Positions 41,099 to 50,862 of a DNA stretch of 64,000 nucleotides are shown here, piece after piece; position 1 is the stretch's first letter; each line of letters begins with the position of its first letter. The translations under genes and the position numbers were made by a program. The notes under the pieces were generated by a model. It searched no databases, was not told the origin of the DNA, and was given only the letters and a program-made list of their open reading frames with translations. The stretch comes from Mycetocola zhadangensis. GTDB taxonomy: Bacteria > Actinomycetota > Actinomycetes > Actinomycetales > Microbacteriaceae. The stretch covers positions 806,001 to 870,000 of the forward strand of contig NZ_RCWJ01000002.1 in assembly GCF_003668565.1 (NCBI RefSeq), written 5' to 3'.

Positions 41099-42765
41099 GC
41101 GACGACCGCTGGCAGGCCGAGCCCCCGCCAAATGTTGCGCAGCCGAACTCGGATTACGTCCAGGTTCCGGATGCCACGAGCGGGCTTGCGCAAATGGCAA
41201 ACGACGAGCGCACCTCGCGAACGCTTACCGATGGTGAATGGCACCGGCTGCACCCGGCGACCCCGCTGCTTCGCGGGGGTATCGCGATGCTCGCCATCAT
41301 CGGATTTCTCATCGCCAACCTGCGCGAGCGGCTCGTCGAGATCTTCCTGCCAGGGGCGAGCGAATTCGACTCGGGAGAGTACGACCCGCTGACCTACGTC
41401 TGGGAACACGGTTACGTCGGGCCGCTGCTGCTCGGCCTGCTGATCGTTCTCATCGTCGTGCTCGGAACCTTCTTCCTGTCCTGGCGGATGCATACCTTCC
41501 GCGTCACAGACGAAGCCGTCGAAGTGCGAAGCGGAATCCTGTTCCGCACTCACCGCAAGGCGAAGCTCGACCGGATTCAGGGCGTCGGCATCAACAGGCA
41601 GCTTCTGCCACGCATCTTCGGCGCCGCCAAAATGGAGGTGAGCGTCGCGGGCCAGGACGCCAGCGTCAAGCTGGAGTACCTGTACTCGAGGGACGCAGAC
41701 GACCTTCGCCGCGACGTGTTGACCCTTGCCTCCGGAGTGAAACTGGCCGAGGCCGGCATCGCGGCGCGACCGACCGTCGGACCGGATGGCATCGAGTCAC
41801 CGAACGACCCCGCGCTCAACCGGCTCGTCACCGATCGGGTTCACGAGTTCCTCGCCCCGGAGCTCGACCCCAACGCGGCGCCGCCTGAGTCGGTCGTGCG
41901 CATCTCGATCGGCCGGCTCATCGGGTCGACGGTGCTCAGCTCGGGGACCGTCTTTTTGATCGTGCTTGCCGTTGTGATGATCGTGTCCGTTGTGAACGGT
42001 CAGGTCTGGTCGCTGCTCTGGTTTGTGCCGAGCGTCATCGGTTTTGTGAGCTACTACTCGTCTACGGTGATGAAGTCCCTGCGCTACAGCATCGCCAAGA
42101 CACCAGCCGGCGTTCGGGTCGGGTTCGGTCTGCTCTCGACGAGCAACGACACCCTCCCGCCGGGCCGGATCCACGCTGTCGAGATTTACCAGTCGGTGAT
42201 CTGGCGACCGTTCGACTGGTGGCAGGTCAAGATCAACAAGGCCGGGCTGAGCGCCGAGGCCGCGATGAGCGGCAAAGGCAACACAACGATCCTGCCTGTT
42301 GGTAACCTCACCGACGTTGCGAAGGTGCTCGAGCTGATGCTCGACAACGTGTCTGCCGACGCGGCACTGGTCGAACTGACCAGTGCGTTCCGCGAGCCGG
42401 AGCGGTCCGGGTTCACCCTCGCGCCACGTCGCGCCCGCTGGATCAACCCATTCGCCTGGCGCCGCACGGGCTACGCCGTTCACGACGGACTTCTGCTGTT
42501 TCGGCGCGGTGTCATCTGGCGCAAACTCGACCTGCTGCCGCTCGCACGGATGCAAAGCATCGCCGTGTCGCAGGGGCCCCTTGAACGGGGCTTCCGCCTC
42601 GCGACGGCCCGCGCGCACACCGTCGCCGGTCCGATCAGCGCAAACCTGCCCGCGATCGGATCGGATGAGGCGATCGGCCTGTTCGAGCGCGTATCTCTGG
42701 CGGCCGTCGAGGCGTCAGCGGCCGATCGAACCCACCGCTGGGCAGAGAAGCAGGTCGACGCGTGA
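41095..42765 (+). CDS. Membrane protein with multiple bacterial PH domains (YdbT-like)
   Basis: The 556-residue protein has two hydrophobic helix pairs (about 63-85/108-130 and 280-325). A bPH2 domain follows each pair (HTFRVTDEAVEVRSGILFRTHRKAKLDRIQGV and the YSIAKTPAGVRVGFGLLSTSNDTLPPGRIHAVE region), and a third lies at the C-terminus (GYAVHDGLLLFRRGVIWRKLDLLPLARMQSI). The GTG overlaps the preceding gene (GTGA). It is part of the conserved block between folK and panC, with no established function. Confidence 0.84.
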   Translation: MSDDRWQAEPPPNVAQPNSDYVQVPDATSGLAQMANDERTSRTLTDGEWHRLHPATPLLRGGIAMLAIIGFLIANLRERLVEIFLPGASEFDSGEYDPLTYVWEHGYVGPLLLGLLIVLIVVLGTFFLSWRMHTFRVTDEAVEVRSGILFRTHRKAKLDRIQGVGINRQLLPRIFGAAKMEVSVAGQDASVKLEYLYSRDADDLRRDVLTLASGVKLAEAGIAARPTVGPDGIESPNDPALNRLVTDRVHEFLAPELDPNAAPPESVVRISIGRLIGSTVLSSGTVFLIVLAVVMIVSVVNGQVWSLLWFVPSVIGFVSYYSSTVMKSLRYSIAKTPAGVRVGFGLLSTSNDTLPPGRIHAVEIYQSVIWRPFDWWQVKINKAGLSAEAAMSGKGNTTILPVGNLTDVAKVLELMLDNVSADAALVELTSAFREPERSGFTLAPRRARWINPFAWRRTGYAVHDGLLLFRRGVIWRKLDLLPLARMQSIAVSQGPLERGFRLATARAHTVAGPISANLPAIGSDEAIGLFERVSLAAVEASAADRTHRWAEKQVDA

Positions 42766-43490
42766 GCGCGCGAGCCGGTCGACTCGGCATCGGAATCATC
42801 GGAGCCGGCCACGTCGGTCCGATTCTCGGTGCAGCCCTCGCCGGGGCCGGCCACGCGATTATCGGCATCAGCGCTGTCTCCGAGGAGAGCCGCGACCGGG
42901 CAGAAGCGATCCTTCCCTCGGTGCCGATCCTCGAGATCCCAGCGATCATCGAGCGCAGCGAACTGGTGATCCTCGCCGTTCCAGACGCCGAACTTTCGGC
43001 TCTCGTCGACGGACTCGCCGCGACCTCGACCTGGCGGCCCGGCCAGCTTGTGATGCACACCGCTGCCGGATTCGGCACAGCGGTTCTCGCTCCGGCCCAG
43101 GCGCTCGGAGCCATTCCCCTGGCCATCCACCCGGCCATGGACTTCACTGGAACCAGCATCGACATCGGTCGGCTTCACGAAACCTGGTTTGCGGTCACCG
43201 CACCGGCACCCGTTCAGCCCATCGGCCAGGCGCTCGTTGTCGAAATGGGTGGAGAGCCGGTCATCATCGCCGATGAGGACAGGGCAGCGTACGCCGAGGC
43301 AATCGAAATCGCCACAGCGTTCTCACGATCCATCGTTTCGCAGGCGACAGGCATCCTCTCGGATATCGGCGTGGAGCACCCGGGCGGGTTCCTCTCTTCC
43401 CTGGTGCGTTCGTCAGTCGACAATGCGCTGCGCGAGACATCGAGACCAGAGGCCATCGAGCCTCTCGACTTCGACGCCGACGATCGATAA
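42762..43490 (+). CDS. Rossmann/DUF2520 dehydrogenase-like protein, candidate PanG-type ketopantoate reductase
   Basis: The 242-residue protein starts with an NAD(P)-binding IGIIGAGHVGPILGAAL loop, has a LVILAVPDAE segment and a C-terminal DUF2520-type helical domain (HPAMDFTG, GILSDIGVEHPGGFLSSLVRSSVDNAL). The DUF2520 family includes, as far as I know, PanG ketopantoate reductases. Its place just before panC fits a step in pantothenate synthesis. Overlap with the PH gene is 4 nt. Confidence 0.78.
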   Translation: MSARAGRLGIGIIGAGHVGPILGAALAGAGHAIIGISAVSEESRDRAEAILPSVPILEIPAIIERSELVILAVPDAELSALVDGLAATSTWRPGQLVMHTAAGFGTAVLAPAQALGAIPLAIHPAMDFTGTSIDIGRLHETWFAVTAPAPVQPIGQALVVEMGGEPVIIADEDRAAYAEAIEIATAFSRSIVSQATGILSDIGVEHPGGFLSSLVRSSVDNALRETSRPEAIEPLDFDADDR

Positions 43491-43515
43491 TCGCACCACC
43501 GGGTAGCATCGGGGA

Positions 43516-44376
43516 GTGACCGACAGCATTACGAATATCCGCGCACGAATCGCCGACGCCCGCCGTGAGGCCGAGGCTCGCGGGATCTCGTCGCCGCGGG
43601 TCGTGCTCGTCCCGACCATGGGTGCCCTGCACGACGGGCACCTTCGTCTCGTCGACGAAGCAAAGAAGCTCGGTGAAATCGTCGTGGTCTCGATCTTCGT
43701 GAACCCGCTGCAGTTCGGCCCCCACGAGGATCTGTCCGCTTACCCGCGCACGCTCGATGCGGACGTCGCTCGGCTCGCCGAGCACGACGTGCACCTCGTT
43801 TTCGCACCAACACCCGCCGAGATGTACCCGGACGGCGACGCGAGTACACGGGTGACCGCCGGTGAGGTGGGGTTCACGTTTGAAGGGCGCACCCGTCCTG
43901 GTCACTTCGACGGCATGCTGACCGTCGTCTCGAAGCTCTTTCACATAGTCTCGCCGGATGTCGCGGTATTCGGTGAGAAGGATCGTCAGCAGTTGTTCCT
44001 GGTGAAGCGAATGGTGAAGGATCTCAACGTTCCGGTCGAGGTGCATGGAGTCGCTATCGTGCGTGCAGACGATGGACTGGCGCTCTCGAGCCGGAACGCG
44101 TTCCTCTCCGAAGGTGAGCGACGTTCGGCGCTTGTTCTGTCAGCGGCGCTCGACGCTGCGGAGTTCTCGCAGAGCTCGGGCGTCGATGCAGCTTTGGCCG
44201 CTGCGCACTCGGTTCTCGATGGCGAAACCTCGATCGACCTCGACTATCTGGCGGCCGTCGACCCGGAAACGTTTTCTCCTGTCGACGACACACACGTTGG
44301 CCAGGCCGTGCTGCTGATCGCCGCTCGGGTTGGAACGACGCGACTGATTGACAACCGCACTCTCGCCGTTTCCTGA
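43516..44376 (+). CDS. panC: Pantothenate synthetase
   Basis: The 286-residue enzyme condenses pantoate with beta-alanine using ATP. It carries VPTMGALHDGHLRLV (about 34-48), SIFVNPLQFGP, VFGEKDRQQLFLVKRM and LALSSRNAFL. TAGCAT (43504-43509) lies 6 bp before the GTG, so transcription is probably leaderless. It follows the DUF2520 gene by 25 bp. Confidence 0.96.
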   Translation: MTDSITNIRARIADARREAEARGISSPRVVLVPTMGALHDGHLRLVDEAKKLGEIVVVSIFVNPLQFGPHEDLSAYPRTLDADVARLAEHDVHLVFAPTPAEMYPDGDASTRVTAGEVGFTFEGRTRPGHFDGMLTVVSKLFHIVSPDVAVFGEKDRQQLFLVKRMVKDLNVPVEVHGVAIVRADDGLALSSRNAFLSEGERRSALVLSAALDAAEFSQSSGVDAALAAAHSVLDGETSIDLDYLAAVDPETFSPVDDTHVGQAVLLIAARVGTTRLIDNRTLAVS

Positions 44377-44440
44377 ACCACACCGGGGATGCCGCCACGC
44401 CCGAGTAAACTGAACTGACCCCAAAAGGAGACGTCCCGTA

Positions 44441-45960
<1,520 letters not shown>

Positions 45961-45961
<1 letters not shown>

Positions 45962-46101
45962 TGAATGACTTTCTCCCGAAAGACGTGATCGATCCGAAGG
46001 ATCCCAAAAAGCCGTCCGGAAACCGCATAGCGATCTGGGTCATCGTCGGAGGGGTTGGCGTTTACCTGCTTGCCAGCGGAATCTGGGGCATTCTTACCTA
46101 G
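45961..46101 (+). CDS. 46-residue single-span membrane protein
   Basis: An ATG overlapping the lysS stop begins MNDFLPKDVIDPKDPKKPSG. A hydrophobic helix follows (AIWVIVGGVGVYLLASGIWGIL), ending in Thr-stop. The 1-nt TAATG overlap and the clean N-out/helix layout support translation coupled to lysS. The function is unknown. It is too short to be certain, but the composition matches small membrane proteins. Confidence 0.65.
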
Positions 46102-46150
46102 CCAGCCCACAGCATCCGCTCGGGAAAATGGGGGTACTCTTGACGATGTC

Positions 46151-46354
46151 ATGGACAACTTCTGGATAAACGCGCTCTGGTCGCTCGCCCCGACCGTTCT
46201 TGTCGGAGTGGCTTTCTGGGTCATCATGCGCTCGATCATCCGCTCGGATCGGAACGAACGTGCGGCATACGCGAAGATCGAGGCCTCCGAGCGCGCACGC
46301 CTCGGCCTGCCGCCCGCAGCCGGCGCAGCGAATGGCCCGTCGTTCGACGCTTAG
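46151..46354 (+). CDS. Small membrane protein of unknown function
   Basis: This 67-residue protein has one transmembrane helix (about residues 8-28, SLAPTVLVGVAFWVIM). A charged, helical cytoplasmic tail (RSDRNERAAYAKIEASERARLG) follows, probably a short coiled coil. The ATG at 46151 is favoured because residues before it show no conserved character. It resembles small proteins often seen next to lysS in Microbacteriaceae. I cannot assign a function. Confidence 0.65.
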   Translation: MDNFWINALWSLAPTVLVGVAFWVIMRSIIRSDRNERAAYAKIEASERARLGLPPAAGAANGPSFDA

Positions 46355-46427
46355 GCATCGGAGCGTGACCGGCCGCGTCGCCTTCGGCGGATAGGCTGGG
46401 TGCGGCACCCGATGACAGGAGCGGTTC

Positions 46428-47930
46428 GTGGACGTTGCGTCATTGTGGTCAGACGCCTGGACGCGACTCTGGGAGTGGCTCTGGAATGACTGGACCATCG
46501 TCCTCTTCTTCCTGGTCGACTTCGTCATTCGGGTTATCGCGGTCATCGTCGTTCCGCGCAATCGGCGGCCCACAGCCGGGATGGCCTGGCTTCTCGCCAT
46601 CTTCCTGATCCCATACGTGGGAGTGCTCGCCTTTCTCCTGATCGGCAACCCCAAGCTGCCAAGGTACAGGCGCAAGGTGCAGGCGGACATCAACGAGTTC
46701 ATTCGAATAGCCTCCGAGAACCTTCCCAAACAGGAGTTGCGGCCGAACCCGCAAGCCTGGTTCTCGTCCCTGGTGCAGCTCAACCGCAACCTCGGTGCGC
46801 TTCCGTTGCTCGGCGGCAACAAGGCAGCGCTGCTCGGCGACTACAACGGGTCGCTCGCCGCGATGACCGAGGCGATCGACAGCGCGAAGCACCACGTCAA
46901 CATTGAGTTCTACATCTTTAGCTGCGATTCGACCACAGCGCCGTTCTTCGACGCGATGGAGCGCGCCGTCGCTCGAGGCGTCGAGGTGCGCGTGCTGCTC
47001 GACCACGTGGCCAACATGCGCACGAAGGGGTACGGCAAGACCAAGCGGCGTCTCGACCAGATCGGCGCCGACTGGCATCTCATGCTGCCGCTGCAACCCT
47101 GGCGCGGCAAGTTCCAGCGACCGGACCTGCGCAACCACCGCAAGCTCCTCGTGATCGACGGGCGCGTCGCATTCATGGGATCGCAGAACGTGATCGACCG
47201 TTCGTACAACAAGCGCGCCAACATTCGGAGGGGCCTGCAGTGGCAGGAACTCATCACCCGGGTCGAGGGTCCGGTTGTCGGGGCGATCCAGGCCATCTTC
47301 TTCAGCGACTGGTACAGCGAAACCGGCGACATGCTCTCGAACGAGATCGACCTCGTTGACCCGGATGTGCACGACGGCGACCTCGACTGCCAGATCGTGC
47401 CGAGCGGCCCGGGCTTCGATGGCGAGAACAACCTGCGCCTCTTCCTCGGGCTACTCTATGCGGCGCAGAAACGCATAGTCATCACGAGCCCGTACTTTGT
47501 GCCTGACGAGTCCATGCTCTACGCCGTCACCACGGCCGTGCAGCGGGGAATCCCGGTCGACCTCTTCGTGTCGGAGATCGGCGACCAGGCACTGGTCTAT
47601 CACGCACAGCGTTCGTACTACGAGGCGCTGCTTCGCGCCGGCGTGCGGATCTACCTGTACCCGGCGCCGTACATCCTGCACGCCAAGCACTTCACGATCG
47701 ACGACGAGGTTGCAGTGATCGGCTCGAGCAACATGGACATGCGCTCGTTCGGGCTCAACCTGGAGGTGTCGCTCATGGTGCGCGGGGGATCGTTCGTGAA
47801 CGACATGCGCGCTGTCGAAGACGAGTATCGGCTCAAGAGCCGCGAACTCACGCTCGACGAGTGGATGAAGCAGCCGCTGCGCTCGACGGTGCTCGACAAC
47901 CTCGCCCGCCTCAGCTCAGCCCTTCAGTAG
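46428..47930 (+). CDS. cls: Cardiolipin synthase (phospholipase D type)
   Basis: The 500-residue protein has two N-terminal membrane helices and two HKD motifs, HRKLLVIDG (about residue 236) and HAKHFTIDD (about 423). They are the paired active-site halves that join two phosphatidylglycerol molecules into cardiolipin. A GTG start at 46428 follows AGGAGCGG. It is convergent with the XRE/DUF2975 pair and ends 11 bp from it. Confidence 0.92.
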   Translation: MDVASLWSDAWTRLWEWLWNDWTIVLFFLVDFVIRVIAVIVVPRNRRPTAGMAWLLAIFLIPYVGVLAFLLIGNPKLPRYRRKVQADINEFIRIASENLPKQELRPNPQAWFSSLVQLNRNLGALPLLGGNKAALLGDYNGSLAAMTEAIDSAKHHVNIEFYIFSCDSTTAPFFDAMERAVARGVEVRVLLDHVANMRTKGYGKTKRRLDQIGADWHLMLPLQPWRGKFQRPDLRNHRKLLVIDGRVAFMGSQNVIDRSYNKRANIRRGLQWQELITRVEGPVVGAIQAIFFSDWYSETGDMLSNEIDLVDPDVHDGDLDCQIVPSGPGFDGENNLRLFLGLLYAAQKRIVITSPYFVPDESMLYAVTTAVQRGIPVDLFVSEIGDQALVYHAQRSYYEALLRAGVRIYLYPAPYILHAKHFTIDDEVAVIGSSNMDMRSFGLNLEVSLMVRGGSFVNDMRAVEDEYRLKSRELTLDEWMKQPLRSTVLDNLARLSSALQ

Positions 47931-47941
47931 CGCTCACGCTT

Positions 47942-48166
47942 TCACGCACGAACGAGAACGTCGCCGACCTCACACTCGAGCACGTCACAGATGGCGACGA
48001 GCGTCGAGAAACGAATGGCCCGCGCCCGATCGTTCTTCAGAACCGAAAGGTTCACAATGCTGATCCCGACCCGCTCACTCAGCTCGGTCAGTGTCATCGA
48101 GCGTTCCGCAAGCAGCTCGTCAAGTCGACAACGGATGCCTGTGGGCTCGTCATCCGCGCCACCCAC
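47942..48166 (-). CDS. YozG-like Cro/CI-family HTH regulator
   Basis: The 74-residue protein is almost entirely an XRE-type HTH (LDELLAERSMTLTELSERVGISIVNLSVLKN) followed by RFSTLVAICDVLECEVGDVL. This is the YozG family layout. The GTG start overlaps the stop of the DUF2975 gene by 1 nt. Such small regulators are usually paired with DUF2975 membrane proteins and probably repress their own operon. Confidence 0.85.
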   Translation of the reverse strand: MGGADDEPTGIRCRLDELLAERSMTLTELSERVGISIVNLSVLKNDRARAIRFSTLVAICDVLECEVGDVLVRA

Positions 48167-48780
48167 TAGACGAGACCTTCGGTTTCGCGCTGCAGCCGTT
48201 CGCCCGCCTTGAAGGCAAGGGCTACCGCTGCGAGTGCCGCGGCCACGATGTATGGCAGCAGATTTCCGCTCGCGACGACATTGTCGTAGCTTCGCTCGCT
48301 GAGGGTCGCGAAGGCGCCGTTCACTCCCATAATCGTGAAGAGTCCGCTCAGCGCCGTGCCGACCACGAGCACCACAGAGGTGGTGACCACGAGCCTCGTG
48401 TTGGTGCGAGAGAACGCACGACCGAGCATGAGGTTCCGGCAGAGAATAGCTCCGCAGGCCACGATCGCCAATGTCATGAGCAACTGGGCGATTACAGCCG
48501 CGATGAGCGAAACGATCACGATGCCGGGCAGCCCCGACACCGTCAGCACCGCTGAATCCACCTCGACCCCGATCATGGACCCGTTCGGGCCGATGGGAAG
48601 CTCAGTCGTTGTGTCGACAAACGGTGCCAGGACCTCGATGTCGGAGTTCGGCACGATCGCCGCAATTCGGGAGACCGCGTGCGCGATTGCGATGACGGCG
48701 ACGATGATGCCGAGAACGACGACGGTCCACAGGTCGGCTCGGTCGGATCGGGTCAGGCGGACGGATGCCTCGGTGCTCAC
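48166..48780 (-). CDS. DUF2975-type membrane protein
   Basis: The 204-residue protein has four predicted membrane helices (about 16-38, 88-112, 132-155 and 175-195), as in DUF2975 proteins linked with YozG regulators. Function is unknown. The GTG start at 48780 has AGGAAG 5-6 nt upstream. Repeated TCGATA boxes cover the promoter region. Confidence 0.78.
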   Translation of the reverse strand: MSTEASVRLTRSDRADLWTVVVLGIIVAVIAIAHAVSRIAAIVPNSDIEVLAPFVDTTTELPIGPNGSMIGVEVDSAVLTVSGLPGIVIVSLIAAVIAQLLMTLAIVACGAILCRNLMLGRAFSRTNTRLVVTTSVVLVVGTALSGLFTIMGVNGAFATLSERSYDNVVASGNLLPYIVAAALAAVALAFKAGERLQRETEGLV

Positions 48781-48789
48781 AGTGCTTCC

Positions 48790-48821
48790 TATCGATAGTC
48801 GATAACAACGATTATCGATAA
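48790..48821. promoter_or_regulatory. Repeated TCGATA operator boxes before the DUF2975-XRE operon
   Basis: TATCGATA (48790-48797) and TTATCGATAA (48812-48821) are perfect palindromes 23 bp apart, with a further TCGATAA at 48799-48805 between them. They overlap the region just upstream of the DUF2975 ribosome site and are good candidates for binding of the operon's own HTH protein. Confidence 0.5.
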
Positions 48822-48902
48822 CCTACTGGGGTCTGTGGTGGTTCGTCAACTGCGCTGTGTTTCGGGCGGCACGAGACGCCCGTGGCGGCATAGTGTGGCG
48901 AC

Positions 48903-49631
48903 ATGGAAGCATGGCTGGCCGCCGGAGCCGGCGCACTCGCCGGGGGAGCGCTGCTCGTTGGGGCGCTCATCGCCTGGTTCGTGCGCGTGCCCAAGCCGAT
49001 CGTCGCCGCAATCATGGCCTTTGGTTCCGGGGTGCTCATCTCGGCGCTGGCCTTCGACCTGGTCGAGGAGGCGGCGGAGCAGGGCGGCTTCTGGCCCGCC
49101 ATGGCGGGATTCCTTTCGGGGGCTGTCGTATACGTCGCCGCGAACGTCATCCTCGATCGGGTGAACGCACGGAATCGCCGAGGCGGGAGAGAGTCCCCCG
49201 GGACCGGCACCGGAATTGCTATCGGCGCCCTCCTCGACGGAATTCCTGAGACCGCGGTACTTGGTCTCAGCATGGTCGCGGGAGGTCAGCTCAGCATTCC
49301 TGTCCTGTTGGCGATCATCATCTCGAACATTCCGGAGGGTCTCGCCTCGACCGCGGAGCTGAAGTCCGACAAACGGAGCGCGAAGTACGTTTTCACGCTG
49401 TGGATCGGCATCGCCCTTGCCTGTGCGCTCTCTTCGCTCGCCGGTTTCGTACTGTTGCAGCCCGTGCCACCCGCTGGAACGGCTTTTGTGACCGCGATCG
49501 CGGCTGGCGCCATCCTTGCCATGATCTGCGACACCATGATCCCCGAGGCGTTCCGTGACGCGAAGGCGATCACCGGACTCATCGCCACCATCGGCTTCTT
49601 CGTCAGTTTTGGCATCCACCAGCTGGGCTAA
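48903..49631 (+). CDS. ZIP-family metal transporter
   Basis: This 242-residue protein has about eight membrane helices and resembles ZupT/ZIP divalent metal importers. The metal site reads LLDGIPET and ISNIPEGLAST. The first His-Asn of the usual HNxPEG motif is Asp-Gly here, typical of a divergent subgroup. TAGTGT (48891-48896) is exactly 6 bp before the ATG, pointing to a leaderless message. It is convergent with the DUF559 gene across a long inverted repeat. Confidence 0.83.
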   Translation: MEAWLAAGAGALAGGALLVGALIAWFVRVPKPIVAAIMAFGSGVLISALAFDLVEEAAEQGGFWPAMAGFLSGAVVYVAANVILDRVNARNRRGGRESPGTGTGIAIGALLDGIPETAVLGLSMVAGGQLSIPVLLAIIISNIPEGLASTAELKSDKRSAKYVFTLWIGIALACALSSLAGFVLLQPVPPAGTAFVTAIAAGAILAMICDTMIPEAFRDAKAITGLIATIGFFVSFGIHQLG

Positions 49632-49635
49632 GCGA

Positions 49636-49695
49636 CTTCCGGTCGCGCGATTAAGTCGAATGGAGGCGCTTTTGACGTAATCGCGCGACCGGAAG
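49636..49695. repeat. 60-bp inverted repeat between convergent genes
   Basis: An 18-bp perfect inverted repeat has arms CTTCCGGTCGCGCGATTA (49636-49653) and its complement (49678-49695) around a 24-nt centre. A further GTC/GAC pairing extends it. It fills the space between the ZIP stop and the DUF559 stop, 4 bp from each. It can act as a bidirectional terminator, but the arm length and large loop are unusual, so a mobile palindromic repeat is also possible. Confidence 0.8.
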
Positions 49696-49699
49696 GCCG

Positions 49700-50665
49700 T
49701 CAGGGTCTCCAGCCGCGAGACACGAGCGCTGCTCGGACGCGAGCAACCAGTTCTTCAGGTCGGCTCAACAGTGCCGCCGTCACCTGAATGACAATCCACC
49801 CTGCAGCGCGCAAGCCTTCAATACGTTCGATGTCTTTCGCGTATCGGGTGCCGTGTACCTGCCCCTGGTATTCAATGGCGATGCGATATCGCGGGTAGAC
49901 CATGTCAACACAGGCCAGAAAGCCGAGCGGCCCATCAACGTCCATGTTCAGCAGCGGCTCCGGCAAGCCCGCCCTAACGAGAACGACACGGCACAGCGAC
50001 TCCCGGGGTGACCACGAGTCCTCGCGGATCAGTTCGAGCGCCTCCCGGAGGCGGGCGGCGCCGACACGGCGGCTTGCAGCGAGCGCAGCAGCAAGTCTTT
50101 CGCGTGTGGTCAGCGGAGGAGCACCGGCTTTCGGACGGAGGAAGCCGTGGCGCCACCGTCGGCAGAAATAGTCTCCGACGACGACCAGGTCGTCAACCGG
50201 CAGGGTGCCGAGCGACGCCCACACCGACGCCGGGCTGGCGAGGCGCATCCCGGCTCTCGTCGTCGTCATCGCTGTGGTTCGGTGGTCTGCGCGGTGTCCA
50301 CGTACCCCGCGGCTGCGTGGAATCGCGTTTCCGCGGAAGACACAGACATCGATGGCGATCGGGGTGGGAATCGCGATGGGGGCGCCCCAAAGTGTGGCGG
50401 CGGTGTGATGGCTGAAGAACTCGACTGGGCGCATGCGCAATGCGTAAGCACGTGCCAAGGTGCGCACGTCCCGAACGCGGGCCTCGAAGTCGTCGAGGCG
50501 GATGGCATCCGTCGTGGAAGAGTCGTCGAATCTTGCCCGAACGCCGGTGAATGGCGCCGTTAGATCTTCGCCCTCAAGGCGACCGCGCTTCACCCCTAGC
50601 GCTCGTGCATCGGCAAGGCTGAAGACGGGCCCGAGGCTCGGCGGGAGCGGGTCGGGCGTTCTCAT
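49700..50665 (-). CDS. AbiEi-like/DUF559 endonuclease-fold protein
   Basis: The 321-residue protein has an N-terminal AbiEi-like region (FSLADARALGVKRGRLEGEDL). The C-terminal DUF559 domain has the Vsr-like PD-(D/E)XK pattern: ACVDMVYPRYRIAIEYQG (Asp and Glu-x-Gln) and IQVTAALL. Such proteins are common in Actinobacteria and their role is unclear, with DNA cleavage inferred from the fold. The ATG at 50665 is preferred because a CAGTAT element lies 6 bp upstream. An ATG at 50686 would add seven residues. Confidence 0.75.
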   Translation of the reverse strand: MRTPDPLPPSLGPVFSLADARALGVKRGRLEGEDLTAPFTGVRARFDDSSTTDAIRLDDFEARVRDVRTLARAYALRMRPVEFFSHHTAATLWGAPIAIPTPIAIDVCVFRGNAIPRSRGVRGHRADHRTTAMTTTRAGMRLASPASVWASLGTLPVDDLVVVGDYFCRRWRHGFLRPKAGAPPLTTRERLAAALAASRRVGAARLREALELIREDSWSPRESLCRVVLVRAGLPEPLLNMDVDGPLGFLACVDMVYPRYRIAIEYQGQVHGTRYAKDIERIEGLRAAGWIVIQVTAALLSRPEELVARVRAALVSRGWRP

Positions 50666-50768
50666 GTCGGAATACTGACACGACATGAGAGTTGACCGCC
50701 GGTGTTATCCACAGGCCGGGCAACCGCTCGAGAAGACCCGCTTGTCGCGAGAGGCCTGTGAGCGGGTG

Positions 50769-50782
50769 CGCGCACAGCGAAC
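50769..50782. promoter_or_regulatory. Candidate ClgR operator upstream of clpC
   Basis: CGC-GCACA-GCG-AAC at 50769-50782 matches the ClgR-type core CGC-N5-GCG with a conserved A and flanking AA. A -10 element TACGCT (50810-50815) with no good -35 lies about 36 bp downstream, a layout expected for activator-dependent clp promoters. An inverted repeat TTACAAAG/CTTTGTAA (50792-50799, 50816-50823) brackets the core promoter. Confidence 0.45.
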
Positions 50783-50862
50783 AAGGGAGTATTACAAAGC
50801 TCGTGTGGTTACGCTCTTTGTAACGGTGTCCCCATCCCTGCCCGGTCACCCAAGGAGCGAAA

